A stretch of 64,000 nt of DNA from Faecalibacterium longum CLA-AA-H243 (lineage in GTDB: Bacteria; Bacillota; Clostridia; Oscillospirales; Ruminococcaceae). Position 1 is the first letter of the stretch. The number at the start of each line of letters is the position of its first letter. The notes beneath the pieces were generated by a model. The model saw nothing but the letters and a program-made list of their open reading frames with translations. It was not told where the DNA came from and ran no database searches. Position numbers and translations under genes: made by a program. The stretch spans positions 140,378 to 204,377 of the forward strand of contig NZ_JAJEQG010000003.1 in NCBI RefSeq assembly GCF_020687245.1, in the 5' to 3' direction. This document shows, piece after piece, positions 16,452-23,999 of the stretch.

Positions 16452-18503
16452 TCATCTTATCACTTTCCGCAGCGTCCCAAACAGCCGCTTCACATCAACA
16501 GGCTTTGCCAGATGGGCGTCCATGCCGACGGAGAGGGCTTTCTGGCGGTCTTCGTCGAAGGCGTTGGCCGTCATGGCGATGATGGGAATGGTGCGGTAAT
16601 TGCCCGACAGATTGCGGATGATCTTCGTTGCCTGATAGCCGTCCATGTTGGGCATCTGGATGTCCATGAGGATGGCATCATAATAGCCCGCCGGGTGGGC
16701 CTCGAGCGCTTCGATACAGAGTTCACCGTCGGCAGTGCGCTCCACGGTAAGGCCGCTCTCTTCCAGAATGGTCACGACGATCTCTGCGTTGAGGTCGTTG
16801 TCCTCGGCCAGCAGGATGCGGCAGCCCTTGAGCTGGGCCGCGTCGCCCTCTGCGTCCTGCTCCTCTACGCTCTTCTGGGCCTCATCCGCCAGTGGGAACC
16901 CAAGGGTGATGGTCACAGTGGTTCCTGCGCCCAGCTTGCTCTGCACGTCGATGCTGCCGTGCATCCACTCCACGAGAGCCTTCACGATGGGCAGGCCGAG
17001 GCCGGTGCCGATGACTTTGCTCTCGGTGCTGGTATGCTCACGGGTGAACTCCTCGAAGATATGGGGCAGATACTCCTCGCTCATGCCGATGCCATCGTCC
17101 TGAACAGTAAAGGTATAGCGGCCCGTCTTCGGCTTCTCAGCCGGCAGTTCTTTCACCGACACCGCAATATGTCCGCCCTCGGGCGTATACTTGATGGCGT
17201 TGCTGATGACATTCAGCAATATCTCCCGCACTTTGGTGCGGTCGCTCACAATATAGGGATGTTCGACATCCGTATGGTAGGTACAGGTCAGCTTTTTCTG
17301 CTGGACAGAGGGCTCAAATACGTCTGAGAGCGTCTGCATCAGCGCGCACAGGTCGCCGGTTTCTTCTTTCAGCACGGCCTTGCCGCTCTCGATGCGGGCC
17401 ATTTCCAGCACATAGTTGATGAGCGAGAGCAGAAATGCGCTGGACGAGCGTATCTTCTCGGTGTAATCCAGCACCTTGTCCTTCTCGTCGATGTGCTTTT
17501 CCAGAAGCTCCGAAAAGCCGATGATGGCGTTCATCGGGGTGCGGATGTCATGGCTCATATTGAACAGGAAGCGGGTCTTTGCCTCGTTGGCTGCCCGGGC
17601 CTCCTGCGCAGACTTTTCAAGGGCCGCTTCGTGCTGCAGGTCCTTCTGGTGCCGGTTCATGAGCTCCCAGCAGGCATAGGCTGCCATTATGCCAATGATG
17701 GTGGCGATGGCGATGCCCAGCGAGAGCTGCTGGTCCGAGAACCACCCGGCCTTCGGGATGATTTCAAAATACCATGTATCGTTGGGGACGCTGCACGCAA
17801 CTTCCAGCGCATTGCCGGGGAAATCCTCTTCGCTCTCCGCGATGACGATCTTTTCGCCGGTATAGGGGTCTTTTTTCCAGATTTGATACCGGTAGCCAGC
17901 ATCCTCCATCTTGTCCAGCTCGACCTCCTCAATGAAGTTGTCCCACTGTAAAACAAGGATGGAGAAGCCCCAGAACGAGCGCTCTCCCTTTTCACTATAG
18001 GTATAGATGGGGTCGAACAACAGCGCGCCCGTGCCGCCCTGCACCAGCTCGAAGGGACCAGCGATGGTGTACATCCCGCTGTTCTTGGCAAGGTTTGCTT
18101 CCTTTTTGCGGGCGGGGTTATGCAGCATATCGAGCCCGATGGCCGCCTCGTTGCCCGCTACCGGATACACCTGGGAGACGACGCCGTCTTTCGCCAGCTC
18201 GTGGGTCTTGATGACGCTGCTGCCATCCTGCATATTGCTGGATATAACTGCAAACTCCTCTTCACGGAGCACACGGCCCGACTCAATATATTTTTTGATG
18301 AAGTCCGATTCTGCCAGATAGCGGTTCAGCTGGGAAGACACACGGCTGATGGTGGACTCGGCCGCATAGACAGCCCGCAGCCGCTCGTCTTTTTCCTGAT
18401 TGAGCGAGAGCAGCCGGAGCGAAAACAGGGCCACCGCAAATGTGAGCAGGAAGGCCACTGCAGGCAGGATGACGTCCCTGCGGGCAAATTTTTTGAGTGC
18501 CAT
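16452..18503 (-). CDS. CHASE-domain hybrid sensor histidine kinase
   Basis: A 683-residue orphan hybrid kinase. Order: membrane helix (about 12-32); external sensor (about 35-258) with the CHASE-like GLDMLHNPARKKEANLAKNSG segment; second helix (about 260-280); HisKA with His318 in NMSHDIRTPMNAIIG; HATPase with NVISNAIKYTPEGG, DDGIGMSEE and GTGLGLPIVKALVE; C-terminal receiver with LAEDNDLNAE, the phospho-Asp in DAILMDIQMPNMDG and a final KPVD lysine. The ATG at 18503 is nine bases from AGGAGG. No response regulator with an output domain lies beside it. Confidence 0.95.
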   Translation of the reverse strand: MALKKFARRDVILPAVAFLLTFAVALFSLRLLSLNQEKDERLRAVYAAESTISRVSSQLNRYLAESDFIKKYIESGRVLREEEFAVISSNMQDGSSVIKTHELAKDGVVSQVYPVAGNEAAIGLDMLHNPARKKEANLAKNSGMYTIAGPFELVQGGTGALLFDPIYTYSEKGERSFWGFSILVLQWDNFIEEVELDKMEDAGYRYQIWKKDPYTGEKIVIAESEEDFPGNALEVACSVPNDTWYFEIIPKAGWFSDQQLSLGIAIATIIGIMAAYACWELMNRHQKDLQHEAALEKSAQEARAANEAKTRFLFNMSHDIRTPMNAIIGFSELLEKHIDEKDKVLDYTEKIRSSSAFLLSLINYVLEMARIESGKAVLKEETGDLCALMQTLSDVFEPSVQQKKLTCTYHTDVEHPYIVSDRTKVREILLNVISNAIKYTPEGGHIAVSVKELPAEKPKTGRYTFTVQDDGIGMSEEYLPHIFEEFTREHTSTESKVIGTGLGLPIVKALVEWMHGSIDVQSKLGAGTTVTITLGFPLADEAQKSVEEQDAEGDAAQLKGCRILLAEDNDLNAEIVVTILEESGLTVERTADGELCIEALEAHPAGYYDAILMDIQMPNMDGYQATKIIRNLSGNYRTIPIIAMTANAFDEDRQKALSVGMDAHLAKPVDVKRLFGTLRKVIR

Positions 18504-18610
18504 TGCTCGTTTCCTCCTGTTCCGGCATTTCCGTTTTATCCCATTATAAGAAATCCGGGTGCAAAAGTAAATCATCCGCCCCGAAAATTCACAAAAGTGT
18601 GCAATAATGG

Positions 18611-18644
18611 AAAAAGCCCGGTGGTTTCAACGAACCATCGAGCT
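18611..18644 (-). terminator. Terminator of the tRNA-Ser transcript
   Basis: Minus strand: 12-bp stem with one mismatch, then TTTTTCC, just past the first tRNA-Ser gene. Confidence 0.75.
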
Positions 18645-18650
18645 TTTTCT

Positions 18651-18744
18651 TGGCGGAGTAGGAGGGATTTGAACCCTCGCGCCGTTGTTTAGACGACCTA
18701 CGCCCTTAGCAGGGGCGCCTCTTCGGCCTCTTGAGTACTACTCC
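18651..18744 (-). tRNA. tRNA-Ser (GCU anticodon)
   Basis: 94-base class II tRNA with acceptor GGAGTAG/CTACTCC, GCT anticodon in CTGCTAAG, a long variable arm, and an encoded CCA end. Confidence 0.97.
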
Positions 18745-18776
18745 AGAGCAAAGTGCGTTACACTTATTCAAAAAAA

Positions 18777-18864
18777 TGGCGGAGAGAGTGGGATTCGAAC
18801 CCACGGTACGTTGCCGTACGGCAGTTTTCAAGACTGCTTCCTTAAACCACTCGGACATCTCTCC
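18777..18864 (-). tRNA. tRNA-Ser (UGA anticodon)
   Basis: 88-base class II tRNA with acceptor GGAGAGA/TCTCTCC, TGA anticodon in CTTGAAAA, long variable arm and encoded CCA. Upstream partner of the GCU gene in one transcript. Confidence 0.97.
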
Positions 18865-18902
18865 TCGTGGGCACTCGCACACGCCGTACCGAATGCCTAT
18901 TT

Positions 18903-18931
18903 AATTTACCAGATTTCCGGCCTTCTGTCAA
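18903..18931 (-). promoter_or_regulatory. Promoter of the tRNA-Ser pair
   Basis: Minus strand TTGACA (18926-18931), 17-base spacer, TAAATT (18903-18908). Confidence 0.85.
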
Positions 18932-19013
18932 GCCCAAATTGAAAGTTTTTCGTCCAGCCCTGCAAATCTCTCTCATGCGACAACCTTTTTTTGGCTGGCT
19001 GCTCACTTTTCTC

Positions 19014-19042
19014 TTTACAAAAACATCTTTTTGTTGTACAAT
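19014..19042 (+). promoter_or_regulatory. Promoter with built-in operator for the S24 repressor
   Basis: TTTACA (19014-19019), 17-base spacer, TACAAT (19037-19042). A perfect 7-4-7 palindrome, ACAAAAA-CATC-TTTTTGT (19017-19034), fills the spacer. A dimeric repressor bound there would block RNA polymerase. This is the likely self-regulation site of the next gene; binding is inferred. Confidence 0.7.
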
Positions 19043-19085
19043 AAAAGCATAAAATATTGACCTCGGAGTAAAGGAGTGTACGACC

Positions 19086-19718
19086 ATGTCGTTTTCAGAG
19101 CTTTTGAAGCAGTGCCGCAAGCAGAAGGGGATCAGTCAGGCTGAGCTGGCATCCAAACTGGGGGTGACCCAGCAGGCCGTCGGCAAGTGGGAAAGCGGCA
19201 AATCCTCCCCCGACCCCGCCACGGTGGCCCGCATCGCTGAGATCCTGAGCACCACAGCCGATTTCCTGCTGGGGCTCTACCGTCCGGTGTCCAACGTGAC
19301 CACCCCTGAGGAGCGTTTCTTCGGCAACTACGCCGAGAGCCTCATCCCGGTCATCGGCACCGTGAAGGCCGGGTACGGCGCACTGGCCTTTGAGGAGGAT
19401 TATGGGCAGGAGTATGCCCGCGTCAAGGACCCCTCCAACTACTTCTACCTCGTCGTGCGCGGCGACAGCATGGAGCCCCGCATTCAGGACGGCGACCTCG
19501 CCCTTGTCCACAAGCAGGACACGCTGGAAAACGGCGACCTGGGTGTGCTGGTCTACGGCGACGAGGGCGAAGGCACCCTCAAGCGGTATATCCAGCGGGG
19601 CAACTGCGTCGTTCTGCAGCCCTTCAACCCCGCTTACAACGATCTGGTCATCAAGGGTGAGGACCTGAACCGCCTGCACATCGCGGGCCGCGTGGTCGAG
19701 ACGAAGGCCAAGTGGTGA
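19086..19718 (+). CDS. XRE-S24 self-cleaving repressor (LexA/HdiR-like)
   Basis: A 210-residue transcription factor with an N-terminal helix-turn-helix (about 5-62, GISQAELASKLGVTQQAVGKW) and a C-terminal S24 peptidase domain. The autocleavage bond is Ala95-Gly96 in GTVKAGYG; the catalytic dyad is Ser128 (GDSMEP) and Lys166 (GTLKRY). Proteins of this kind are cut when RecA filaments form, relieving repression after DNA damage. AAAGGAG lies nine bases before the ATG. It stands 82 bases before a predicted DNA-repair pair on the same strand, which suggests that the pair is its target. A phage origin is possible, but no phage genes are nearby. Confidence 0.93.
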   Translation: MSFSELLKQCRKQKGISQAELASKLGVTQQAVGKWESGKSSPDPATVARIAEILSTTADFLLGLYRPVSNVTTPEERFFGNYAESLIPVIGTVKAGYGALAFEEDYGQEYARVKDPSNYFYLVVRGDSMEPRIQDGDLALVHKQDTLENGDLGVLVYGDEGEGTLKRYIQRGNCVVLQPFNPAYNDLVIKGEDLNRLHIAGRVVETKAKW

Positions 19719-19800
19719 GTCTCTCCCCTGCTCCACGGCGCTTCTGATCAGCAGCTGTGGGGGTAAGGGGGGGATATACCTTTTTGGGAGGTATCTTTCT

Positions 19801-21159
19801 ATGGAACAGTCCCTAATGGACAAGCTCACCATCTTGGCCGACAGCGCAAAATATGATGTGGCCTGTACGTCCAGCGGCGCGTCCCATCCGGCGAAGCGCG
19901 GCACCATCGGCAGCTGCTATGCGCCGGGCTGCTGCCACGCCTTTACCGCCGATGGCCGCTGCGTCAGCCTGCTGAAAGTCCTGATGAGCAACTGCTGCGC
20001 CTTCGACTGCAGCTACTGCGTCAATCGGAAGTCCAACGACGTTCCCCGGGCCACTTTTTCGCCCCGGGAGCTGGCAGAACTGACCATCGAGTTCTACCGC
20101 CGCAACTACATCGAGGGACTTTTCCTGTCCAGCGCCGTGCTGGGGACCCCCGACTACACCACCGAGCGGATGCTCACCGTTCTGCGGCTGCTGCGGAACG
20201 AATATCACTTCGGCGGCTACATCCATGCCAAGACCATCCCCGGCACCAGCCCCGAGCTCATCCAGCAGATGGGCTACCTCGCCGACCGCCTCAGCGTCAA
20301 CGTCGAGCTGCCCAGCGAGCAGAGCCTCCATCTTCTCGCCCCCGACAAGGGCCGCCACTCCATCTTCCGGCCCATGAAGCAGATCTCGGTGGCAGGTGAA
20401 GAGAGCAGGCAGGAGCTGACCCTCTACCGCCACGCGCCCAAGTTCGCTCCCGCCGGCCAGAGCACCCAGATGATCGTCGGTGCGTCGCCCGAGACGGACT
20501 ACCACATTTTGCAGCTGTCCGAGGGGATGTACCAGAAATACGGCCTCAAGCGGGTGTTCTACTCGGCCTATATCCCGGTATCGGATGACACCCGCCTGCC
20601 CGCGCTGGACACGAAGCCGCCGCTCCTGCGGGAACACCGGCTCTATCAGGCCGACTGGCTGCTGCGGTTCTACCAGTTCAAGGCCGACGAGATACTGGAT
20701 AAGGACAACCAGAGCTTCAACCCCTATCTCGACCCGAAATGCAACTGGGCCGTCCAGCACTACGGGCTGTTCCCGGTGGACGTGAACCGCGCCCCCTTCG
20801 AGATGCTGCTGCGGGTGCCGGGCATCGGCCCCAAGAGCGCCCGCCGCATCCGGGACGCCCGGCGGCTGTCGTCCCTCGGCCTCGACGAGCTGAAGCGGAT
20901 GGGCGTCGTGCTCAAGCGGGCACAGTATTTCATCACCTGCCGGGGCTTTTCCGGGGCGCACCCGGGCCGGGGCAGCGCCGGACGGGAGCGCATCACCCGG
21001 ACGCTCATCGACCCCAACGTCTTCAGCGCCGGGGCCGAGCAGCTGAGTATGTTCGCACCGCCCGCCGTTGACCGGCTGGTGGAACAGGGCGTGCCGCCCC
21101 GGGCGGCCCAGCGGATGGTGCGGGAGGAGGCGGTGCAATGTCTGGCGAGAGCACTGTGA
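19801..21159 (+). CDS. Radical-SAM protein of predicted DNA modification/repair type
   Basis: A 452-residue protein of the radical-SAM group usually annotated as putative DNA modification/repair protein. The 4Fe-4S/SAM motif is CAFDCSYC (CxxxCxxC); an extra Cys cluster, GSCYAPGCCHAF, precedes it. The C-terminal part has a helix-hairpin-helix, RVPGIGPKSARRIRDARR, as in DNA-binding proteins. GGGAGG precedes the ATG. The reaction is not established for the family. Its constant neighbour, the DUF4130-type gene, follows with a 22-base overlap, implying that they act together. Confidence 0.92.
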   Translation: MEQSLMDKLTILADSAKYDVACTSSGASHPAKRGTIGSCYAPGCCHAFTADGRCVSLLKVLMSNCCAFDCSYCVNRKSNDVPRATFSPRELAELTIEFYRRNYIEGLFLSSAVLGTPDYTTERMLTVLRLLRNEYHFGGYIHAKTIPGTSPELIQQMGYLADRLSVNVELPSEQSLHLLAPDKGRHSIFRPMKQISVAGEESRQELTLYRHAPKFAPAGQSTQMIVGASPETDYHILQLSEGMYQKYGLKRVFYSAYIPVSDDTRLPALDTKPPLLREHRLYQADWLLRFYQFKADEILDKDNQSFNPYLDPKCNWAVQHYGLFPVDVNRAPFEMLLRVPGIGPKSARRIRDARRLSSLGLDELKRMGVVLKRAQYFITCRGFSGAHPGRGSAGRERITRTLIDPNVFSAGAEQLSMFAPPAVDRLVEQGVPPRAAQRMVREEAVQCLARAL

Positions 21160-21920
21160 TGCCGCCCCGGAAGCTCCACGACGCCGATGTGGTCTACCTC
21201 TACGATGGCAGCTTTGAGGGCTTTCTGTGCTGTGTATTCGAGAGTTTCGCCCAGCATGAGATCCCCTTCGCTGTCTGGACGCCCCAGCGGGAGACGGCCA
21301 CCCTTTACCCCGTCCGGGACATCGAGACGGACTCTTCCAGAGCGCAGCGGGTCTTTTCGGCCCTTGGCCGGAAACTGGGCCGGGAGACGGAATATCTCGT
21401 CAGCCGGGATTTTCTCTCCGGGCAGGAAGATAAGGAATTGCTTCTCATCCGCTTCCTGCATCTGGCCTTCGCCCTCGGCCCCGGCACGGTCAAGCGGATG
21501 GGCCACCCGGATGTGGCCCCGCTCTACGAGATGAAAAAGAGTCTCGACTGGGAGGTGGACAAGTTTCAGGGCTTCGTCCGCTTCGAGGAGCACGACGGGA
21601 TGCTGGGTGCGGTCATCCACCCCAAAAACTATATCCTGCCTCTGCTGCGGGGGCATTTCTGCTCCCGCTTTCCGGAAGAGAACTTCATGATATACGACGC
21701 GGTCCATCAGGCGGTATTGCTTTATCAGGAGCACAAGGCCCAGCTTCTGGAGCTGGCTGCGCCGCTGGAGCTGCCCCCGCCCAGCGCCCGGGAACAGGAG
21801 TTTCAGGCTCTCTGGAAGCAGTTCTACGACACGCTGGAGATCAAGGCCCGCCACAACGAAAAGGGCCGGATGACCCACTGTCCCAAGCGTTTCTGGCAGG
21901 ATATGGTAGAAATGCGGTGA
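21138..21920 (+). CDS. DUF4130-type protein, partner of the radical-SAM protein
   Basis: A 260-residue protein of the family described as probable DNA metabolism protein (DUF4130). Visible are the N-terminal VVYLYDGSFEGFLCCVF, the central MKKSLDWEVDKFQGFVRF and the C-terminal CPKRFWQDMVEM, all family hallmarks. It overlaps the radical-SAM gene. The ATG at 21138 has GGAGG seven bases upstream; an ATG at 21159 that overlaps the stop as TGATG is the alternative and would give 253 residues. Catalytic role unknown; the family shares remote likeness with uracil-DNA-glycosylase-linked proteins, which I cannot test here. Confidence 0.9.
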   Translation: MSGESTVMPPRKLHDADVVYLYDGSFEGFLCCVFESFAQHEIPFAVWTPQRETATLYPVRDIETDSSRAQRVFSALGRKLGRETEYLVSRDFLSGQEDKELLLIRFLHLAFALGPGTVKRMGHPDVAPLYEMKKSLDWEVDKFQGFVRFEEHDGMLGAVIHPKNYILPLLRGHFCSRFPEENFMIYDAVHQAVLLYQEHKAQLLELAAPLELPPPSAREQEFQALWKQFYDTLEIKARHNEKGRMTHCPKRFWQDMVEMR

Positions 21921-21949
21921 TTCTTTACAAAAAGGTTGCATCTGCGCCG

Positions 21950-21977
21950 TTGCGCTCTGCAAAAGGTATGGTATACT
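21950..21977 (+). promoter_or_regulatory. Promoter of the cyclophilin gene
   Basis: TTGCGC (21950-21955), 16-base spacer, TATACT (21972-21977). Confidence 0.7.
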
Positions 21978-22052
21978 AAAGGGGAGCTTCGGCAGAGCAT
22001 CTGCCGCACCCACCCCGAAACGGGCTATGATAAAAGGAGCATTGTTAAAACT

Positions 22053-22529
22053 ATGGTTCGCATTACTATGGAAGACGGCGGCATCATCGACATCGAGCTG
22101 AACGAGGAAGCTGCCCCCATCACCTGTGAGAATTTCAAGAAGCTGGTCGGTCAGGGCTTCTACAACGGCCTGACCTTCCACCGCGTCATCCCCAACTTCA
22201 TGATCCAGGGCGGCTGCCCGCTGGGCAACGGCACCGGCGGCCCCGGCTGGAACATCAAAGGCGAGTTTGCCGCCAACGGCGTCAACAACCCCATCAAGCA
22301 CGTCCGCGGCGTCATCAGCATGGCCCGCAGCATGAACCCCAACAGCGCCGGCAGCCAGTTCTTCATCATGCATAAGGACGCACCCCATCTGGACGGCCAG
22401 TACGCCGCTTTCGGCAAGGTCGTCGCCGGCATGGACGTCGTGGACAAGATCGCATCCGTCCCCACCGACTGGAACGACAAGCCCAAGACCCCCGTCAAGA
22501 TGAAGACCGTCGAGCTCATCGAGGGCTGA
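22053..22529 (+). CDS. Cyclophilin-type peptidyl-prolyl isomerase
   Basis: A 158-residue cytoplasmic cyclophilin, catalysing cis-trans isomerisation of prolyl bonds during folding. GLTFHRVIPNFMIQGG holds the catalytic Arg; SAGSQFFIMH and AAFGKVVAGMDVVDKI complete the site. The ATG at 22053 is 13 bases from AAGGAG, a long spacing, but the protein begins as a cyclophilin exactly there (MVRITMEDGG). Single-gene transcript with promoter and terminator. Confidence 0.95.
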   Translation: MVRITMEDGGIIDIELNEEAAPITCENFKKLVGQGFYNGLTFHRVIPNFMIQGGCPLGNGTGGPGWNIKGEFAANGVNNPIKHVRGVISMARSMNPNSAGSQFFIMHKDAPHLDGQYAAFGKVVAGMDVVDKIASVPTDWNDKPKTPVKMKTVELIEG

Positions 22530-22543
22530 TTTTCTGCACCTAT

Positions 22544-22571
22544 GGCTTTCCCTTTGGGGAAAGCCTTTTTT
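22544..22571 (+). terminator. Cyclophilin gene terminator
   Basis: Perfect 9-bp stem GGCTTTCCC/GGGAAAGCC, TTTG loop, six Ts. Confidence 0.92.
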
Positions 22572-22592
22572 GCATCCACAGGAGGAACTTCC

Positions 22593-23801
22593 ATGAAGTA
22601 CGATTTCACCACCCTGCCCGACCGCCATGGCCGGGACGCCATCGCCGTGGACGGGCTGGGCAAAGGCTTTGCGCCCGACGCACCGCAGCCCGGCTTCGAT
22701 GCCATCCCCATGTGGGTGGCAGACATGAACTTCGTCTGCCTGCCCACCATCCAGCAGGCCGTCATCGAGCGGGTCCAGCACCCGGCTTTCGGCTATTTTG
22801 ACCCGACGCCCGAATACTACGGCTCCATCATCCGCTGGCAGGAGACTCGCAACGACGTCACGGGTCTGACCGCCGAGGCCATCGGTTACGAGAACGGCGT
22901 GCTGGGCGGCGTCATCAGCGCACTGAACTGCGTCTGCTCCCGGGGCGACAAGGTGCTGGTCCACAGCCCCACCTACATCGGCTTCACCCGCTGCCTGACC
23001 GACAACGGCTATGACATCGTCCACTCCCCGCTGGTGCAGGACGAGAATGGCATCTGGCGGATGGACTACGCCGACATGGAAAAGCACCTCGCCGAAGAGC
23101 ACATCCACGCCGCCATCCTGTGTAGCCCCCACAACCCCTGCGGCCGCGTCTGGGAGCGGTGGGAGCTGGAAAAGGCCATGGAGTTGTACAAAAAGTATAA
23201 TGTCTACGTCGTATCCGACGAGATCTGGTCGGACATCATCCTCTCCGGCCACAAGCACATCCCCACCCAGTCCATCAGTGAGGACGCCCGGATGCGCACT
23301 GCCGCCCTCTACGCCCCCTCCAAGACCTTCAACCTCGCCGGTCTCATCGGCAGCTATCACATCGTTTATAACCCGTGGTGGCGGGACCGCATCAAGAAGG
23401 AATCCTCCCTCTGCCACTATAACTCCATGAACGTCCTCTCGATGCACGCCCTCATCGGTGCCTACCGCCCCGAAGGCTATGAGTGGGCCGACGAGCTCTG
23501 TGAGACGCTGACCGGCAACGTGGATTTCGCCTGTGACTACATCGCAAAGCACTTCGAGGGTGTCCATGTGACAAAGCCCGAAGGCACCTATATGCTCTTT
23601 GTGGACTGCACCGACTGGTGCGCCGCCCACGGCAAGACCATTCAGGACGTGGAGAAAGCCTGCTGGGCCGTCGGTGCTGCCGTGCAGGACGGCGTGATGT
23701 TCCACGGCCCCTGCCATCTGCGCATCAATCTGGCCTCGCCCCGCGCCCGCATTGAAGAGGCGTTCCACCGGATGGACAAGTATGTGTTCAACGCAAAGTA
23801 A
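22593..23801 (+). CDS. MalY/PatB-type PLP-dependent C-S lyase or aminotransferase
   Basis: A 402-residue fold-type I PLP enzyme. The N-terminal MWVADMNF, HSPTYIGF, CSPHNPCGRVW and VVSDEIWSDI motifs and the lysine in PSKTFNLAGL (Schiff base with PLP) place it in the MalY/PatB group, which splits cystathionine or other cysteine conjugates to thiol, pyruvate and ammonia. AGGAGG lies before the ATG. Its start is 21 bases after the cyclophilin terminator, so its own promoter is unclear; some read-through is likely. It could act in methionine synthesis or sulfur recovery. Confidence 0.92.
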   Translation: MKYDFTTLPDRHGRDAIAVDGLGKGFAPDAPQPGFDAIPMWVADMNFVCLPTIQQAVIERVQHPAFGYFDPTPEYYGSIIRWQETRNDVTGLTAEAIGYENGVLGGVISALNCVCSRGDKVLVHSPTYIGFTRCLTDNGYDIVHSPLVQDENGIWRMDYADMEKHLAEEHIHAAILCSPHNPCGRVWERWELEKAMELYKKYNVYVVSDEIWSDIILSGHKHIPTQSISEDARMRTAALYAPSKTFNLAGLIGSYHIVYNPWWRDRIKKESSLCHYNSMNVLSMHALIGAYRPEGYEWADELCETLTGNVDFACDYIAKHFEGVHVTKPEGTYMLFVDCTDWCAAHGKTIQDVEKACWAVGAAVQDGVMFHGPCHLRINLASPRARIEEAFHRMDKYVFNAK

Positions 23802-23824
23802 TTTCAAATAATATTTATACAGAA

Positions 23825-23999
23825 AAAGAGGCTGTTGACTCAACCTCTCAGTCTCGCATACGCTCGACAGCTCCCCTAGTAGGGGAGCCTCTGGCGAAAA
23901 GAGAAGGCTTTCCGCCATGCCAAAGCCTCCCCTCGATAGGGGAGGTGGCACGGCGCAGCCGTGACGGAGAGGTTAGAACAACAGCCTCTTTATTTTTAT
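23825..23999 (+). terminator. Terminator hairpin interrupted by a repeat element
   Basis: A perfect 13-bp inverted repeat, AAAGAGGCTGTTG (23825-23837) and CAACAGCCTCTTT (23979-23991), followed by ATTTTTATT, lies between convergent genes. The whole 133-base repeat element sits where the loop should be. The arms look like a terminator whose loop was the insertion point. Confidence 0.6.
23842..23974 (+). repeat. MITE-like palindromic repeat, copy 1
   Basis: 133 bases bounded by AACCTCTCAGTC and GACGGAGAGGTT (11 of 12 complementary), with inner hairpins GCTCCCC/GGGGAGC and CCTCCCC/GGGGAGG. It matches the copy at 59365-59501 along its full length. No coding capacity. A non-autonomous foldback element is the simplest reading. 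Confidence 0.8.

Noticed and set aside
19719..19800. Second operator for the S24 repressor in front of the radical-SAM gene
   Set aside because: Only a 5-bp ATACC/GGTAT inverted repeat overlapping the ribosome site was found; it does not match the palindrome at 19017-19034.
20760..23951. Very long antisense open frame (about 1060 codons) opposite the DUF4130, cyclophilin and MalY genes
   Set aside because: It is a by-product of GC-rich third positions in the real genes; it has no ribosome site or recognisable domain and runs through promoters and a terminator.
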